A DNA stretch of 64,000 nt from Granulosicoccus sp964390335 (GTDB lineage: Bacteria > Pseudomonadota > Gammaproteobacteria > Granulosicoccales > Granulosicoccaceae), in the NCBI GenBank assembly GCA_964390335.1, contig CAYMHU010000003.1:124001-188000 (forward strand), given 5' to 3'. The position numbers and the translations under genes are program-made. Each line of letters opens with the position of its first letter. The first letter of the stretch is position 1. Positions 18,925-27,717 of this stretch are shown in pieces. The notes beneath the pieces were generated by a model that saw nothing but the letters and a program-made list of their open reading frames with translations, had not been told where the DNA came from and did no database searches.

Positions 18925-21087
18925 TTATGTGTGTTTGACGTTATGTCTTATAAACCAGCACTGATGAATGCGGGCATTGCGTTGAAAATCCTGATCAATT
19001 GACCATCGGGATTTATCTTCAACATTATATTGTGTACCAGCACTTAAACTTTTATCAAGTTTAAAGCGGCGGTAATTATTAGAAAAAATTAATGTCCCGT
19101 TCGGGCTCAGTATATTCATGCAGGCATCAATACAGCTAACATGATCACGTTGTACATTCCAATCTGCATCTATATCGGTAGAATTTGAAAATGTTGGCGG
19201 ATCCAGTAATATCAAGTCATATTGGTTATTGGTATTGTTGGCCAACCACTGGTTCACATCACTTTTCACTACAGCATGCACGTTCTCGTCATATCCATTA
19301 TGCCTCAAATTACGCGTAGCCCATTGACAATACCGATTGGATAAGTCAACCGACACACTGCTGTCTGCTCCGCCGGATATGGCCGCAACCGTAGCAGTGC
19401 CGGTATACGCAAATAGATTAAGAAATCGCTTGCCCCGCGATTCCATTTGAATGTAGCGCCGAACTTTTCGATGATCCAAAAACAAACCGGTATCCAGGTA
19501 ATCGCTAAAATTCACCTCTAATTGATAGTCGTACTCACTAACTATGGCTGTGATGCCAGATTCAGCTTGCTTTTCATATTGCGCCAAACCGCTCTGCTTT
19601 TCACGCGTCTTTAAATAGATGTTGTCGTCAGACACGTTTAAACATTCAGGCACTTTCATCATTAACGCTTGAAGCCGCGCCCGGGCCATTTCCGTATTAA
19701 CCGTTGCCGGAGCTTGATACTCTTGCACGACAACATGTCGTTCATCGCAATCGTATACATCAACTGCCACCGCGAATTCGGGTAAGTCAGCATCATAGAC
19801 CCGAAACGCACGAACTTGTTCCCGCTTACACCAGGATTTCAAATGTTTGGCGTTTTTCTTCACGCGATTGGCAAACGGTGTTGCGTCTACTGCGGGTAAG
19901 GCCGATGTCGTATCTGCTGCGGTGTACACCCCACTTTTATCCGATGCACGCGGTATGTCGCCTTTATATAGCGCGCAATCAATACTGCCGTTACGCACCG
20001 ACAGTGATGATTTCAGCGGTAAACGCAAATCGCGAATGGGTGCCGCAACAGCGCTAAAAAGGCCGCAATGCCAGCCATCGTAGTGACGACTTAACGCTCG
20101 ACCCAACTCTGTATAAAACTGATTGTCAATCGATAAGCGTTCTCCATAAGGCGGGTTAGTTACCAGCAATCCTGTTGGAAGTGTGGTCATTGAGTTGGCT
20201 TGGCGAATATTTTGATGTTGAAATGACACCGCCTCTGAAACGCCAGCAAGTTCGGCGTTATCAATCGCAAGCTGAATTGCTTTAGCGTCCTGGTCTGATC
20301 CGGTCAACGAACAAGGAGCACTAACGGGAGCCTGTTGTGCTTCATCCTTAACTAGATTCCATGCGTTTTCATCGTGTCCACGCCAACCCAAAAAACCATA
20401 ATAAGACCGAGCCAAGCCCGGAGCAATATTGCAGGCCATCATGGCAGCCTCAATGACCAACGTACCCGACCCACACATGGGATCGGCAAACGCATCACCA
20501 CGTTGTGCGCGTTCGGGCCAGTTGCAGGCCAACAATAAACTGGCCGCAAGATTCTCTTTCAGTGGCGCAGGACCTGCTTGTTCGCGATAACCGCGCCGAT
20601 GCAAACTACTACCGGATAAATCAATCGCAATTCTCGCTTTATTGCGAAACAAATAAACGTTTATGCGCAAATCCGGAGTGTCACGCTCAACGCTGGGACG
20701 CTCACCCGTCGCTTCACGAAATTGATCAACAATCGCATCTTTGACTTTCAACGCACCGTATTGCGAATGCGTTATTGTGGAATTGGCTGTGAAAAAATCG
20801 ACGGCCAAGGTGCCGCGCAAGTCCATATGTTCAGACCAATCAACTTGCTTCGCAACTTCATACAATGCTTCGGGAGAATCCGCATTCCCCGAGTGAATAG
20901 GCAGTAGCACTCTATTGGCAACTCGCGACCACATGCAGGCCTTATAGGCCGCTGGCAACCCGCCACTGAAACGGACACCGGCACCCGCCACATTGACCTC
21001 CGATAAGCCCAACGCTATCAGCTCCGCCGCTAATAAATGCTGCAGCCCGGAGGAACAAGTCGCGTATAAAGAGTTTTCTGTTGGCAT
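18925..21087 (-). CDS. rlmKL: Bifunctional 23S rRNA methyltransferase RlmKL
   Basis: Fused rRNA methyltransferase: N-terminal THUMP plus RlmL half (makes m2G2445; motif NPPYGERL) and C-terminal RlmK half (makes m7G2069; DPPTFSNS). Acts on 23S rRNA during 50S assembly. The start at 21087 (720 residues) places MPTENSLYATCSSGL at the N-terminus, matching the family's short N-end; the longer in-frame ATG at 21153 adds 22 unmatched residues. No clear Shine-Dalgarno for either. Gene order RlmKL then SohB on the minus strand. Confidence 0.93.
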   Translation of the reverse strand: MPTENSLYATCSSGLQHLLAAELIALGLSEVNVAGAGVRFSGGLPAAYKACMWSRVANRVLLPIHSGNADSPEALYEVAKQVDWSEHMDLRGTLAVDFFTANSTITHSQYGALKVKDAIVDQFREATGERPSVERDTPDLRINVYLFRNKARIAIDLSGSSLHRRGYREQAGPAPLKENLAASLLLACNWPERAQRGDAFADPMCGSGTLVIEAAMMACNIAPGLARSYYGFLGWRGHDENAWNLVKDEAQQAPVSAPCSLTGSDQDAKAIQLAIDNAELAGVSEAVSFQHQNIRQANSMTTLPTGLLVTNPPYGERLSIDNQFYTELGRALSRHYDGWHCGLFSAVAAPIRDLRLPLKSSLSVRNGSIDCALYKGDIPRASDKSGVYTAADTTSALPAVDATPFANRVKKNAKHLKSWCKREQVRAFRVYDADLPEFAVAVDVYDCDERHVVVQEYQAPATVNTEMARARLQALMMKVPECLNVSDDNIYLKTREKQSGLAQYEKQAESGITAIVSEYDYQLEVNFSDYLDTGLFLDHRKVRRYIQMESRGKRFLNLFAYTGTATVAAISGGADSSVSVDLSNRYCQWATRNLRHNGYDENVHAVVKSDVNQWLANNTNNQYDLILLDPPTFSNSTDIDADWNVQRDHVSCIDACMNILSPNGTLIFSNNYRRFKLDKSLSAGTQYNVEDKSRWSIDQDFQRNARIHQCWFIRHNVKHT

Positions 21088-21277
21088 GCGTTGTGTGGTC
21101 GCGCCGGCTGTCAGCGCGGACTGCGGCAGGTTATAATGAGAGTCGGGAGGCATATTTTAACCCGAGCGCCGCTCGACGCGAGCAAAACAACAAAAAGACT
21201 CCCATGTAGTACTGTAGGTTTTGCTGATAATGCCGCCATTTCGGCCAACGACACCACGAACCCAGACAAACATAGCC

Positions 21278-22684
21278 ATGAAATTGACCAGTTATGGAGC
21301 CGCTGAGGAAGTCACCGGATCCTGCCATCTCCTAGAAGTTGGCGATCGACGAGTGTTATTAGACTGCGGGCTTATACAAGGCCGCTCAAGGGACGAACTA
21401 CGTAACCACGACGACTTTCCTTTCGACCCGGCTACGCTGGATGCCGTTGTGCTGAGTCATGCTCATATCGACCATAGTGGTCGACTACCCATGTTAATCA
21501 GGCAAGGGTTCAAAGGACCGATTCACACTCATCATGCTAGCGCCGACTTATGCAAAGTACTGCTACGTGATTCAGCAAGCCTTAATGAACGCGACGTGAT
21601 CATGCGCAATAAGCGCAGACAGCGCAAAGGCAAACCACTGCTTGACCCGCTATATTCAAAAGAAGATGTTGAAGAAACGTTAAATCGATTTAAAACAGTT
21701 TCGTATGAGCAGGAAACAAAAGTGACCGATGGCGTAACCATGACCTTATACGATGCGGGACACATTCTGGGTTCTGCCATGGTGTCGTTAAAGCTGACAC
21801 AAGGTAATGAAACCCGCACGGTCGTATTTAGCGGTGACTTGGGTCATCGCGGCGCACCCATCCTGAACGATTTCACTTATCTTGAACATGCTGACTTGGT
21901 GCTGATGGAAAGCACGTACGGCAACAGGCTGCATCGTGATTGGTCTGAGACCTTCGATGAAGTCAGTGAAATAGCCAATATCGTGAAAAGCAGCAAAGGC
22001 AATATTTTAATCCCGGCATTCTCCGTCGGTCGCAGCCAGATGATCCTGTATATGTTCGCTCGCTATTACAAAGAGTGGGGATTAGATCGATGGAAAATTT
22101 TCCTCGATAGCCCCATGGCTATTGAGGCCTCAGAGATTTATTTAAAACACACCGAGTTATATGACGAGACCGCGGCAGCATATTACACAGAGCATGGTCC
22201 ACTACTTAACATGCCCAATCTTGCTTTCACCAAGTCGCCAGAAGAATCCATGGCGGTTAATCGCATTAAATCCGGCGCCATTGTAATTGCCGGCAGCGGA
22301 ATGTGTACCGGTGGGCGGATTCGTCATCATTTAAAACACAATGTTTGGCGACCTGAATGTCACGTGATTATCGCCGGCTATCAATCTCCGGGGTCCACCG
22401 GCCGAAAACTGGTGGATGGAGCACCGACCATCTCGCTGTGGGGTGAGAAAATTAAGGTGGCGGCCAAAATTCATACCGTAGGTGGACTATCCGCACATGC
22501 CGATCAACAGGGTATGATTGACTGGTATGCCAACTTTAAGAACAATCCGCCTGTTTTGCTGGTGCACGGTGAAAAATCCGCTCAGAAACAGTTGAGAAAA
22601 CGACTTAAAAAGGAGTACAACGCTCGTGCCCGGTCGGCTAAAAAAGGCAAAACCACCGACCTATTAAACATGGCGCATTTTTGA
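21278..22684 (+). CDS. Metallo-beta-lactamase/beta-CASP nuclease
   Basis: 468-residue MBL-fold protein of the CPSF73-like group with a beta-CASP and a C-terminal RMMBL domain. Zinc-ligand motif HAHIDH at residues 61-66, GDLGHRG-type third motif, DSPMA and, near the end, GLSAHADQQ of the beta-CASP/RMMBL part. Expected to be an RNA endo- or exonuclease. Starting at ATG 21278 gives MKLTSYGAAEEVTGS, the usual family N-terminus, so the 19 residues from the earlier ATG at 21221 are excluded. Divergent from RlmKL, another RNA enzyme. Confidence 0.9.
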   Translation: MKLTSYGAAEEVTGSCHLLEVGDRRVLLDCGLIQGRSRDELRNHDDFPFDPATLDAVVLSHAHIDHSGRLPMLIRQGFKGPIHTHHASADLCKVLLRDSASLNERDVIMRNKRRQRKGKPLLDPLYSKEDVEETLNRFKTVSYEQETKVTDGVTMTLYDAGHILGSAMVSLKLTQGNETRTVVFSGDLGHRGAPILNDFTYLEHADLVLMESTYGNRLHRDWSETFDEVSEIANIVKSSKGNILIPAFSVGRSQMILYMFARYYKEWGLDRWKIFLDSPMAIEASEIYLKHTELYDETAAAYYTEHGPLLNMPNLAFTKSPEESMAVNRIKSGAIVIAGSGMCTGGRIRHHLKHNVWRPECHVIIAGYQSPGSTGRKLVDGAPTISLWGEKIKVAAKIHTVGGLSAHADQQGMIDWYANFKNNPPVLLVHGEKSAQKQLRKRLKKEYNARARSAKKGKTTDLLNMAHF

Positions 22685-22740
22685 ATATTCCACTGAATAT
22701 TCCATCTGTTAATACAGAGCTAAGCAATATCAAGTTAAAG

Positions 22741-22758
22741 AGTAAGAGTAAGAGTAAA
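22741..22758. repeat. (AGTAAG) short tandem repeat in ETF-QO leader
   Basis: AGTAAG-AGTAAG-AGTAAA: three near-perfect 6-bp units just before the ETF-QO start codon. The GAG/AAG-rich repeat lies where the ribosome-binding site belongs, so unit number could tune translation; that is inference. Confidence 0.6.
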
Positions 22759-22762
22759 CACT

Positions 22763-24421
22763 ATGAGTACAGAACGAGAATCAATGGAGTTCGATGTGGT
22801 GATTGTCGGTGCGGGGCCAGCCGGTCTCAGCACAGCCTGTCGGCTTATGCAAATTGCGCAGCAGAACGATCAAGATATTAGCGTTGTTGTACTTGAGAAA
22901 GGCTCAGAAGTTGGCGCGCATATCCTATCCGGTGCGGTTATCGAGCCACGTGCTCTGAACGAACTGTTTCCGGATTGGAAAGAAAACGGTGCACCGCTCA
23001 ACACGCCTGTTACTGAAGATGAAATATATTATTTTACGAAGGCCGATGGCGCTCTTAAAGTACCTAACTGGATGGCCCCTAAAACCATGCACAACCATGG
23101 TAACTACATTGCAAGCCTTGGCAACTTAACCCGTTGGCTTGCAGAACAAGCAGAAAACCTCGGTGTAGAAATTTTTCCAGGTTTTGCTGCTGCCGAAATT
23201 CTATATAACGACGATGGCAGTGTGAAAGGTGTGGCCACTGGCGACATGGGGTTAGACGAACAAGGCAACCCCAAAGACGGACATGAGCCAGGCATGGAAC
23301 TACACGCAAAGTACACTGTATTTGCAGAAGGTTGCCGAGGCCATTTAGGTAAACAGCTCATCCAAAGATTCAAGCTCGACGAAGGTCGCGATCCTCAGCA
23401 CTACGGCATTGGCTTAAAAGAGCTGTGGGAAGTTGACCCCAAATTGCATAAGCCCGGGTTGGTCTTACACGGTGCGGGATGGCCGCTTAACGAAACCAAA
23501 TCCACCGGCGGTTCTTTCTTATATCATCTAGAAGACAACCAAGTCGTTGTTGGTTTAATTATTGATCTAAGTTACAGCAACCCGCATTTAAGTACCTTTG
23601 ATGAATTCCAGCGCTTTAAACATCACCCACTTATAGCAAGCCAACTCAAAGGTGGCAAACGTGTGGCTTATGGTGCGCGAGCCGTTGTAAAAGGTGGCTT
23701 AGAATCACTACCAAAGATGCATTTACCAGGCGCATTGTTGGTAGGTTGCGACGCAGGTACGCTAAACTTTTCCAAGATCAAAGGCACTCACACCGCTATG
23801 AAATCCGGTATGGTGGCCGCGGAAACACTCGCTGCAGAATTAGCCAAAGGCGATGCAAGAGCAGTCGACCCAGCAGCGTACGAGAACAATTTTGAGCAAT
23901 GCTGGGCCTATGATGAATTGGAGACGTCGCGAAATTTTGGCGCCGCTTTGCACAAGTTTGGTACGGTCGTAGGTGGTGGTTTCAATGTGATTGATCAGAA
24001 TATTTTTAGAGGTAAACTACCATTCACATTAGGCGACGAAACTCCCGATTACGCAACACTGAAAAGCGCGAAGAGCAGCAAGGTCATCGACTACCCCAAA
24101 CCAGACGGTGTCATCAGTTTCGATAAACCATCCTCGGTATTTCTATCCAATACCAATCATGAAGAAAATCAGCCAGTGCATTTGACATTGGCCGACCCCA
24201 GCATACCCATCAAACATAATTTACCCGAGTATGCAGAACCTGCGCAGCGCTACTGCCCTGTTGGTGTATATGAGATTGTGGTGGAAAATGAGGTACCCTC
24301 CTTTGTCATTAACTCGCAAAATTGCATTCACTGTAAAACCTGCGATATTAAAGACCCCAGTCAAAACATCACTTGGGTGACACCAGAGGGCGGCGGCGGA
24401 CCGAATTATCCAAATATGTAA
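22763..24421 (+). CDS. Electron transfer flavoprotein-ubiquinone oxidoreductase
   Basis: 552-residue ETF-QO (ETFDH): membrane-associated FAD and 4Fe-4S protein that takes electrons from reduced ETF and gives them to ubiquinone. Dinucleotide-binding motif VVIVGAGPAGLSTA near residue 10-23; C-terminal iron-sulfur cysteines in CIHCKTCDIKDPSQNI from about residue 521, preceded by RYCPVGVYE. Length is typical for the bacterial protein. Together with etfA and etfB 15 kb away it completes the acyl-CoA dehydrogenase to quinone route. A three-unit AGTAAG repeat stands in front of the ATG. Confidence 0.95.
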   Translation: MSTERESMEFDVVIVGAGPAGLSTACRLMQIAQQNDQDISVVVLEKGSEVGAHILSGAVIEPRALNELFPDWKENGAPLNTPVTEDEIYYFTKADGALKVPNWMAPKTMHNHGNYIASLGNLTRWLAEQAENLGVEIFPGFAAAEILYNDDGSVKGVATGDMGLDEQGNPKDGHEPGMELHAKYTVFAEGCRGHLGKQLIQRFKLDEGRDPQHYGIGLKELWEVDPKLHKPGLVLHGAGWPLNETKSTGGSFLYHLEDNQVVVGLIIDLSYSNPHLSTFDEFQRFKHHPLIASQLKGGKRVAYGARAVVKGGLESLPKMHLPGALLVGCDAGTLNFSKIKGTHTAMKSGMVAAETLAAELAKGDARAVDPAAYENNFEQCWAYDELETSRNFGAALHKFGTVVGGGFNVIDQNIFRGKLPFTLGDETPDYATLKSAKSSKVIDYPKPDGVISFDKPSSVFLSNTNHEENQPVHLTLADPSIPIKHNLPEYAEPAQRYCPVGVYEIVVENEVPSFVINSQNCIHCKTCDIKDPSQNITWVTPEGGGGPNYPNM

Positions 24422-24555
24422 TGAAAATTCACGACTATTTGTGGGCAAACACCTGTGAACCGCTTGCATGCCCTTCGAGCGCACTGATAGGCTATTGAAA
24501 TGTGGGGATTGGCCCCCATATTTATCCTATCGATTAGCGAGTAAGGAGAAGATGT

Positions 24556-24687
24556 ATGTTGTGGACTATTGTAGTGTTTGCTGCCGGCTGGTGGGTTGGC
24601 CGTAATTGGGATTTCGTCAAAAAGATGTATCACGAAAAAGTCACATCAAAACAGAACAGCTCAGGCAATGTGACAAAGGTTGACTAA
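24556..24687 (+). CDS. Small membrane protein (43 residues)
   Basis: A 43-codon reading frame, too short for routine ORF lists, with an excellent Shine-Dalgarno (AAGGAG at 24543-24548, 7 nt before ATG). The predicted protein begins MLWTIVVFAAGWWVGRNW (one hydrophobic helix with three Trp and a small-residue face), then a Lys-rich soluble tail ending in VTKVD. It is closed 25 bp later by the strong intrinsic terminator at 24713-24743. No family recognised. Location downstream of ETF-QO suggests a short 3' operon gene, though it could have its own promoter in the 134 bp between. Confidence 0.7.
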   Translation: MLWTIVVFAAGWWVGRNWDFVKKMYHEKVTSKQNSSGNVTKVD

Positions 24688-24712
24688 CAACTAACACAGA
24701 TAGCCAATCAAT

Positions 24713-24743
24713 AAAACGATCGCCATCGCGATCGTTTTTTTTT
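24713..24743 (+). terminator. Rho-independent terminator
   Basis: Perfect 11-bp stem AAAACGATCGC/GCGATCGTTTT with loop CATC, followed by an uninterrupted T-tract. It ends the ETF-QO/small-protein transcript before the racemase gene. The reverse strand lacks a U-tract beyond the stem, so it acts mainly on the plus strand. Confidence 0.92.
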
Positions 24744-24793
24744 GCCCATTTGTTTACCTATAATGTAATGCTCCTTCCACACGGAATCCTGTG

Positions 24794-25486
24794 ATGAAAA
24801 CTATTGGCCTAATCGGTGGCATGAGCTGGGAAAGTACCGTTGTGTATTACGAGCATCTGAACCGCATGTGTCGTGATCGCTTAGGTGGCTTGCACTCAGC
24901 AAAGTTATTACTATGGTCGTTCGACTTTGCCCGAATAGAGCGATTGCAAGCCGCTGACGATTGGCCAGCAGCGACTGAACTCATGATTGATGCCGCACGA
25001 AACCTTGAACGTGGCGGTGCTGAGTGTCTTGTTATTTGTACCAACACTATGCATAAAATGGCAGACGATATACAACACGCAGTAGATCTACCATTGATTC
25101 ATATTGCCGATGCAACAGCGCATGCAATAAAATCTCAGAATATAAAAAAACCATTATTGCTAGCAACCCGGTACACCATGGAGCAGGATTTTTATTCGGG
25201 TCGGTTGCTAAATCATCATGGTATTGCAGCACGAACTCCTAACGATAAAGATCGAGATACCGTACACAACATTATTTACAATGAGTTGTGTGTTGGCGTT
25301 ATCAATGATGCGTCGAGGGAACAATATAAACAGGTAGTGCAATCATCTATCGACGACGGTGTTGATGGCGTCATTTTAGGTTGCACCGAAATCGGCCTGT
25401 TAATGTCAGCGAACGATGTCAGTGTACCAACCTTCGATACAACACAATTGCATGCGGAGGCCGCACTGGATTTTGCGCTGAGCTAA
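24794..25486 (+). CDS. Aspartate/glutamate racemase family protein
   Basis: 230-231 residues, PLP-independent two-cysteine racemase (Asp/Glu racemase fold): GLIGGMSWESTVVYY at the N-terminus, first catalytic Cys in CTNTMH (about 82-87), second in GCTEIGLLM (about 197-205). A GTG at 24791 directly precedes the ATG at 24794 and is in frame; the ATG is preferred. Converts L- to D-amino acid of Asp/Glu type; exact substrate unknown. Placed between the terminator and the MMSDH gene (convergent). Confidence 0.9.
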   Translation: MKTIGLIGGMSWESTVVYYEHLNRMCRDRLGGLHSAKLLLWSFDFARIERLQAADDWPAATELMIDAARNLERGGAECLVICTNTMHKMADDIQHAVDLPLIHIADATAHAIKSQNIKKPLLLATRYTMEQDFYSGRLLNHHGIAARTPNDKDRDTVHNIIYNELCVGVINDASREQYKQVVQSSIDDGVDGVILGCTEIGLLMSANDVSVPTFDTTQLHAEAALDFALS

Positions 25487-25530
25487 TTAATGCACAAATG
25501 ACTGTGCTAATTAGTTAAGTGCTTCCTTGG

Positions 25531-27015
25531 CTACGTTGGAAACGCAAACACTGACCCTTCTTTAATACCGGTAGGCCACCTGCTTGTAATGGTTTTCAAA
25601 CGTGTATAAAAGTGCACGCCCTCCGGACCATAGATAGAATGGTCTCCAAATAGGGAGCGTTTCCAACCACCAAAACTATGGTAAGCAACAGGTACCGGTA
25701 TAGGCACATTAACGCCAACCATACCAATTTGAATGTTATTCGTGAAATGTCGTGCGGTGTCACCATCGCGGGTGAATATCGCTGTGCCGTTACCGTACTC
25801 ATGGTTATTAATCATGTTGACTGCTTCATCGTAATGATTCGCACGCACAACCGATAACACGGGGCCAAAAATTTCCTGCTTATAAATGTTCATGTCGGTG
25901 GTTACGCGATCAAACAAGCTACCGCCGACAAAATACCCGCTCTCATAGCCTTGCAACTTTAAGTTACGGCCATCCACCACCAGTTCTGCACCCGCGTTTA
26001 CTCCGTCATCGATTAAACCCAGAATACGAGCTTTGGCGTCAGCGGTAATAACTGGCCCCATTTCAGCATCAGCATCATCTGCAGGACCGATTTTCAACGC
26101 TTCTACTCGTGGCCGCAATTTCTCAACCAAACGATCGGCCGTTTCATCCCCAACCGGCACGGCCACAGATATAGCCATGCAGCGCTCACCGGCAGAGCCA
26201 AACCCTGCTCCCATTAACGCATCCACGGCCTGGTCGAGATCGGCATCGGGCATAACAACCATATGATTCTTGGCCCCACCTAATGCTTGAACCCGTTTCC
26301 CAGCTTGCGTTCCACGCTGATACACATATTCAGCTATAGGGGTTGAGCCTACAAAACTCACCGCCTGCACAAGCGGACTATCCAAAATAACATCTACCGC
26401 GGACTTATCACCCTGCACGACGTTTAAAACGCCCTCTGGCAATCCGGCTTCGTGAAAAAGCTCAGCTACCATCAATGCAGATGATGGGTCGCGCTCTGAT
26501 GGCTTCAAAACAAACGTGTTGCCACACGCAATGGCTACAGGATGCATCCACAGAGGCACCATTACCGGAAAATTAAAAGGCGTGATACCAGCGCAGACAC
26601 CTAAGGCCTGACGATCTGAAAAAGAATCTACAGACGGGCCGACATTACGCGAAAACTCACCCTTCAGCATTTGAGGCATGCCACAACAGAACTCGACAAC
26701 CTCTCGACCACGTTGCACTTCACCAAGCGCATCTTCGTGAGTCTTTCCGTGTTCTAGTGATATGGCTTGTGCAAGTTTATCGGCGTTCTGAATTAATAGC
26801 TCATTGAAGCGAAACATAATCGATGCACGTTTTAATGGCGGTGTGTTAGACCATGCCGGAAACGCCGCAGCAGCCGCTTCGATCGCTGCGGTAACTTCTG
26901 CATCACTTGATAAACCCAGCGTGTTAATTGATTCCCCGGTTGCGGGGTTGAACACAGGCTGCTCACGTCCACTTGTTATTACAGTACGTTCGTTATTTAT
27001 TAGGTTTCCAATCAT
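25531..27015 (-). CDS. mmsA: Methylmalonate-semialdehyde dehydrogenase (CoA-acylating)
   Basis: Aldehyde-dehydrogenase superfamily, MmsA type: (methyl)malonate semialdehyde + CoA + NAD+ to propionyl- or acetyl-CoA + CO2, ending valine, thymine, inositol or beta-alanine breakdown. Starting at 27015 gives MIGNLINNERTV, the family N-terminus (494 residues); an open extension reaches 27141 but adds 42 unlike residues. Seen: TPFNFPVMVPLWM, KPSERDPSS, GGAKNHMVV, catalytic Cys in GERCMA, and the C-terminal GGWKRSLFGD. Downstream of an amino-acid importer and decarboxylase run. Confidence 0.93.
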   Translation of the reverse strand: MIGNLINNERTVITSGREQPVFNPATGESINTLGLSSDAEVTAAIEAAAAAFPAWSNTPPLKRASIMFRFNELLIQNADKLAQAISLEHGKTHEDALGEVQRGREVVEFCCGMPQMLKGEFSRNVGPSVDSFSDRQALGVCAGITPFNFPVMVPLWMHPVAIACGNTFVLKPSERDPSSALMVAELFHEAGLPEGVLNVVQGDKSAVDVILDSPLVQAVSFVGSTPIAEYVYQRGTQAGKRVQALGGAKNHMVVMPDADLDQAVDALMGAGFGSAGERCMAISVAVPVGDETADRLVEKLRPRVEALKIGPADDADAEMGPVITADAKARILGLIDDGVNAGAELVVDGRNLKLQGYESGYFVGGSLFDRVTTDMNIYKQEIFGPVLSVVRANHYDEAVNMINNHEYGNGTAIFTRDGDTARHFTNNIQIGMVGVNVPIPVPVAYHSFGGWKRSLFGDHSIYGPEGVHFYTRLKTITSRWPTGIKEGSVFAFPT

Positions 27016-27267
27016 CTGACAGACTCTATTAAACGAATTAGGGTTGGAGCCGCCGGGTGCAGCTGGACGCTCTGACTGACAGAACCGGATTTGCATACCG
27101 GACGGAGCAACAATGTTATTGAATTGCTTTACATTTTGCAACCGCAGGTCAAGCGCTGGAGACGCACTTAAGGTAGTGGTGTCGATTAGAAGTTACGGGG
27201 GACGATTTCGGTGTGCCTCAACAATTGAAGCACACCAAATACTGTTAGGAAATATTGATCAAGGACT
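27016..27267 (-). other. mmsA leader region, 252 bp without assigned gene
   Basis: The leader of mmsA on the minus strand, up to the end of the LysM lipoprotein gene. Part of it (27043-27115) is more GC-rich than its surroundings and has small inverted repeats: CCGG...CCGG around a 9-nt loop and TCTG...CAGA. Some of its text resembles a tRNA-like arm but no cloverleaf closes. It may hold a promoter or a regulatory RNA; nothing firm is visible. Confidence 0.3.
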
Positions 27268-27591
27268 TTACTTTAAAGTGTCAAGTGCTAGTTCAGGTGG
27301 AATCATGAGTACCAGACCGGCATCCACTTTTCGCTCGTCTTCGATCGAATTTAACACGGCAATTTTCTCCCAGTTGAAACCACTGCCAGTTGTTCGCTCG
27401 GAAAACTGCCACAGGGTTTCACCCTCTTTCAACGTATCCTGAATACCGGCTTCATCGGCAACGAATATTGCTGGGGCATCTGGAGCGTCATCTGCTCTGC
27501 CCGCACCCGGCACCATAAACGACAGGCTAGCGCAACCGCTAAGCAATAAAGTGGAAGCAGAAATAAGTGCGATCGAGATGGTGTTCTTCAT
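27268..27591 (-). CDS. LysM-domain lipoprotein
   Basis: 107-residue lipoprotein with lipobox LLSGC (Cys20), an Ala/Asp-rich linker and one C-terminal LysM-like domain (about 53-103: DTLKEGETLWQFSERTTG, then WEKIAVLNSI and a closing LMIPPEL). LysM domains bind the glycan of peptidoglycan, so it probably tethers to the cell wall from the outer membrane. It lies 126 bp after the decarboxylase gene on the same strand. Confidence 0.8.
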   Translation of the reverse strand: MKNTISIALISASTLLLSGCASLSFMVPGAGRADDAPDAPAIFVADEAGIQDTLKEGETLWQFSERTTGSGFNWEKIAVLNSIEDERKVDAGLVLMIPPELALDTLK

Positions 27592-27717
27592 TTGGTGCTC
27601 TTTATAAAATATGGATTAAGTTAGCTTTCGCCGTAATTTAACTCACTACTGAATGCGGAAGCAAATCATATAATGTAAATCTTGACTAAGCGAGAAACAG
27701 TTCACACTTTGGTGCTG

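Noticed and set aside
27040..27115. tRNA-like text in the mmsA leader
   Set aside because: The GGATTTGCATACCGG-like piece on the opposite strand resembles part of a tRNA anticodon region, but no GGTTCGAATCC T-arm and no closing acceptor stem were found.
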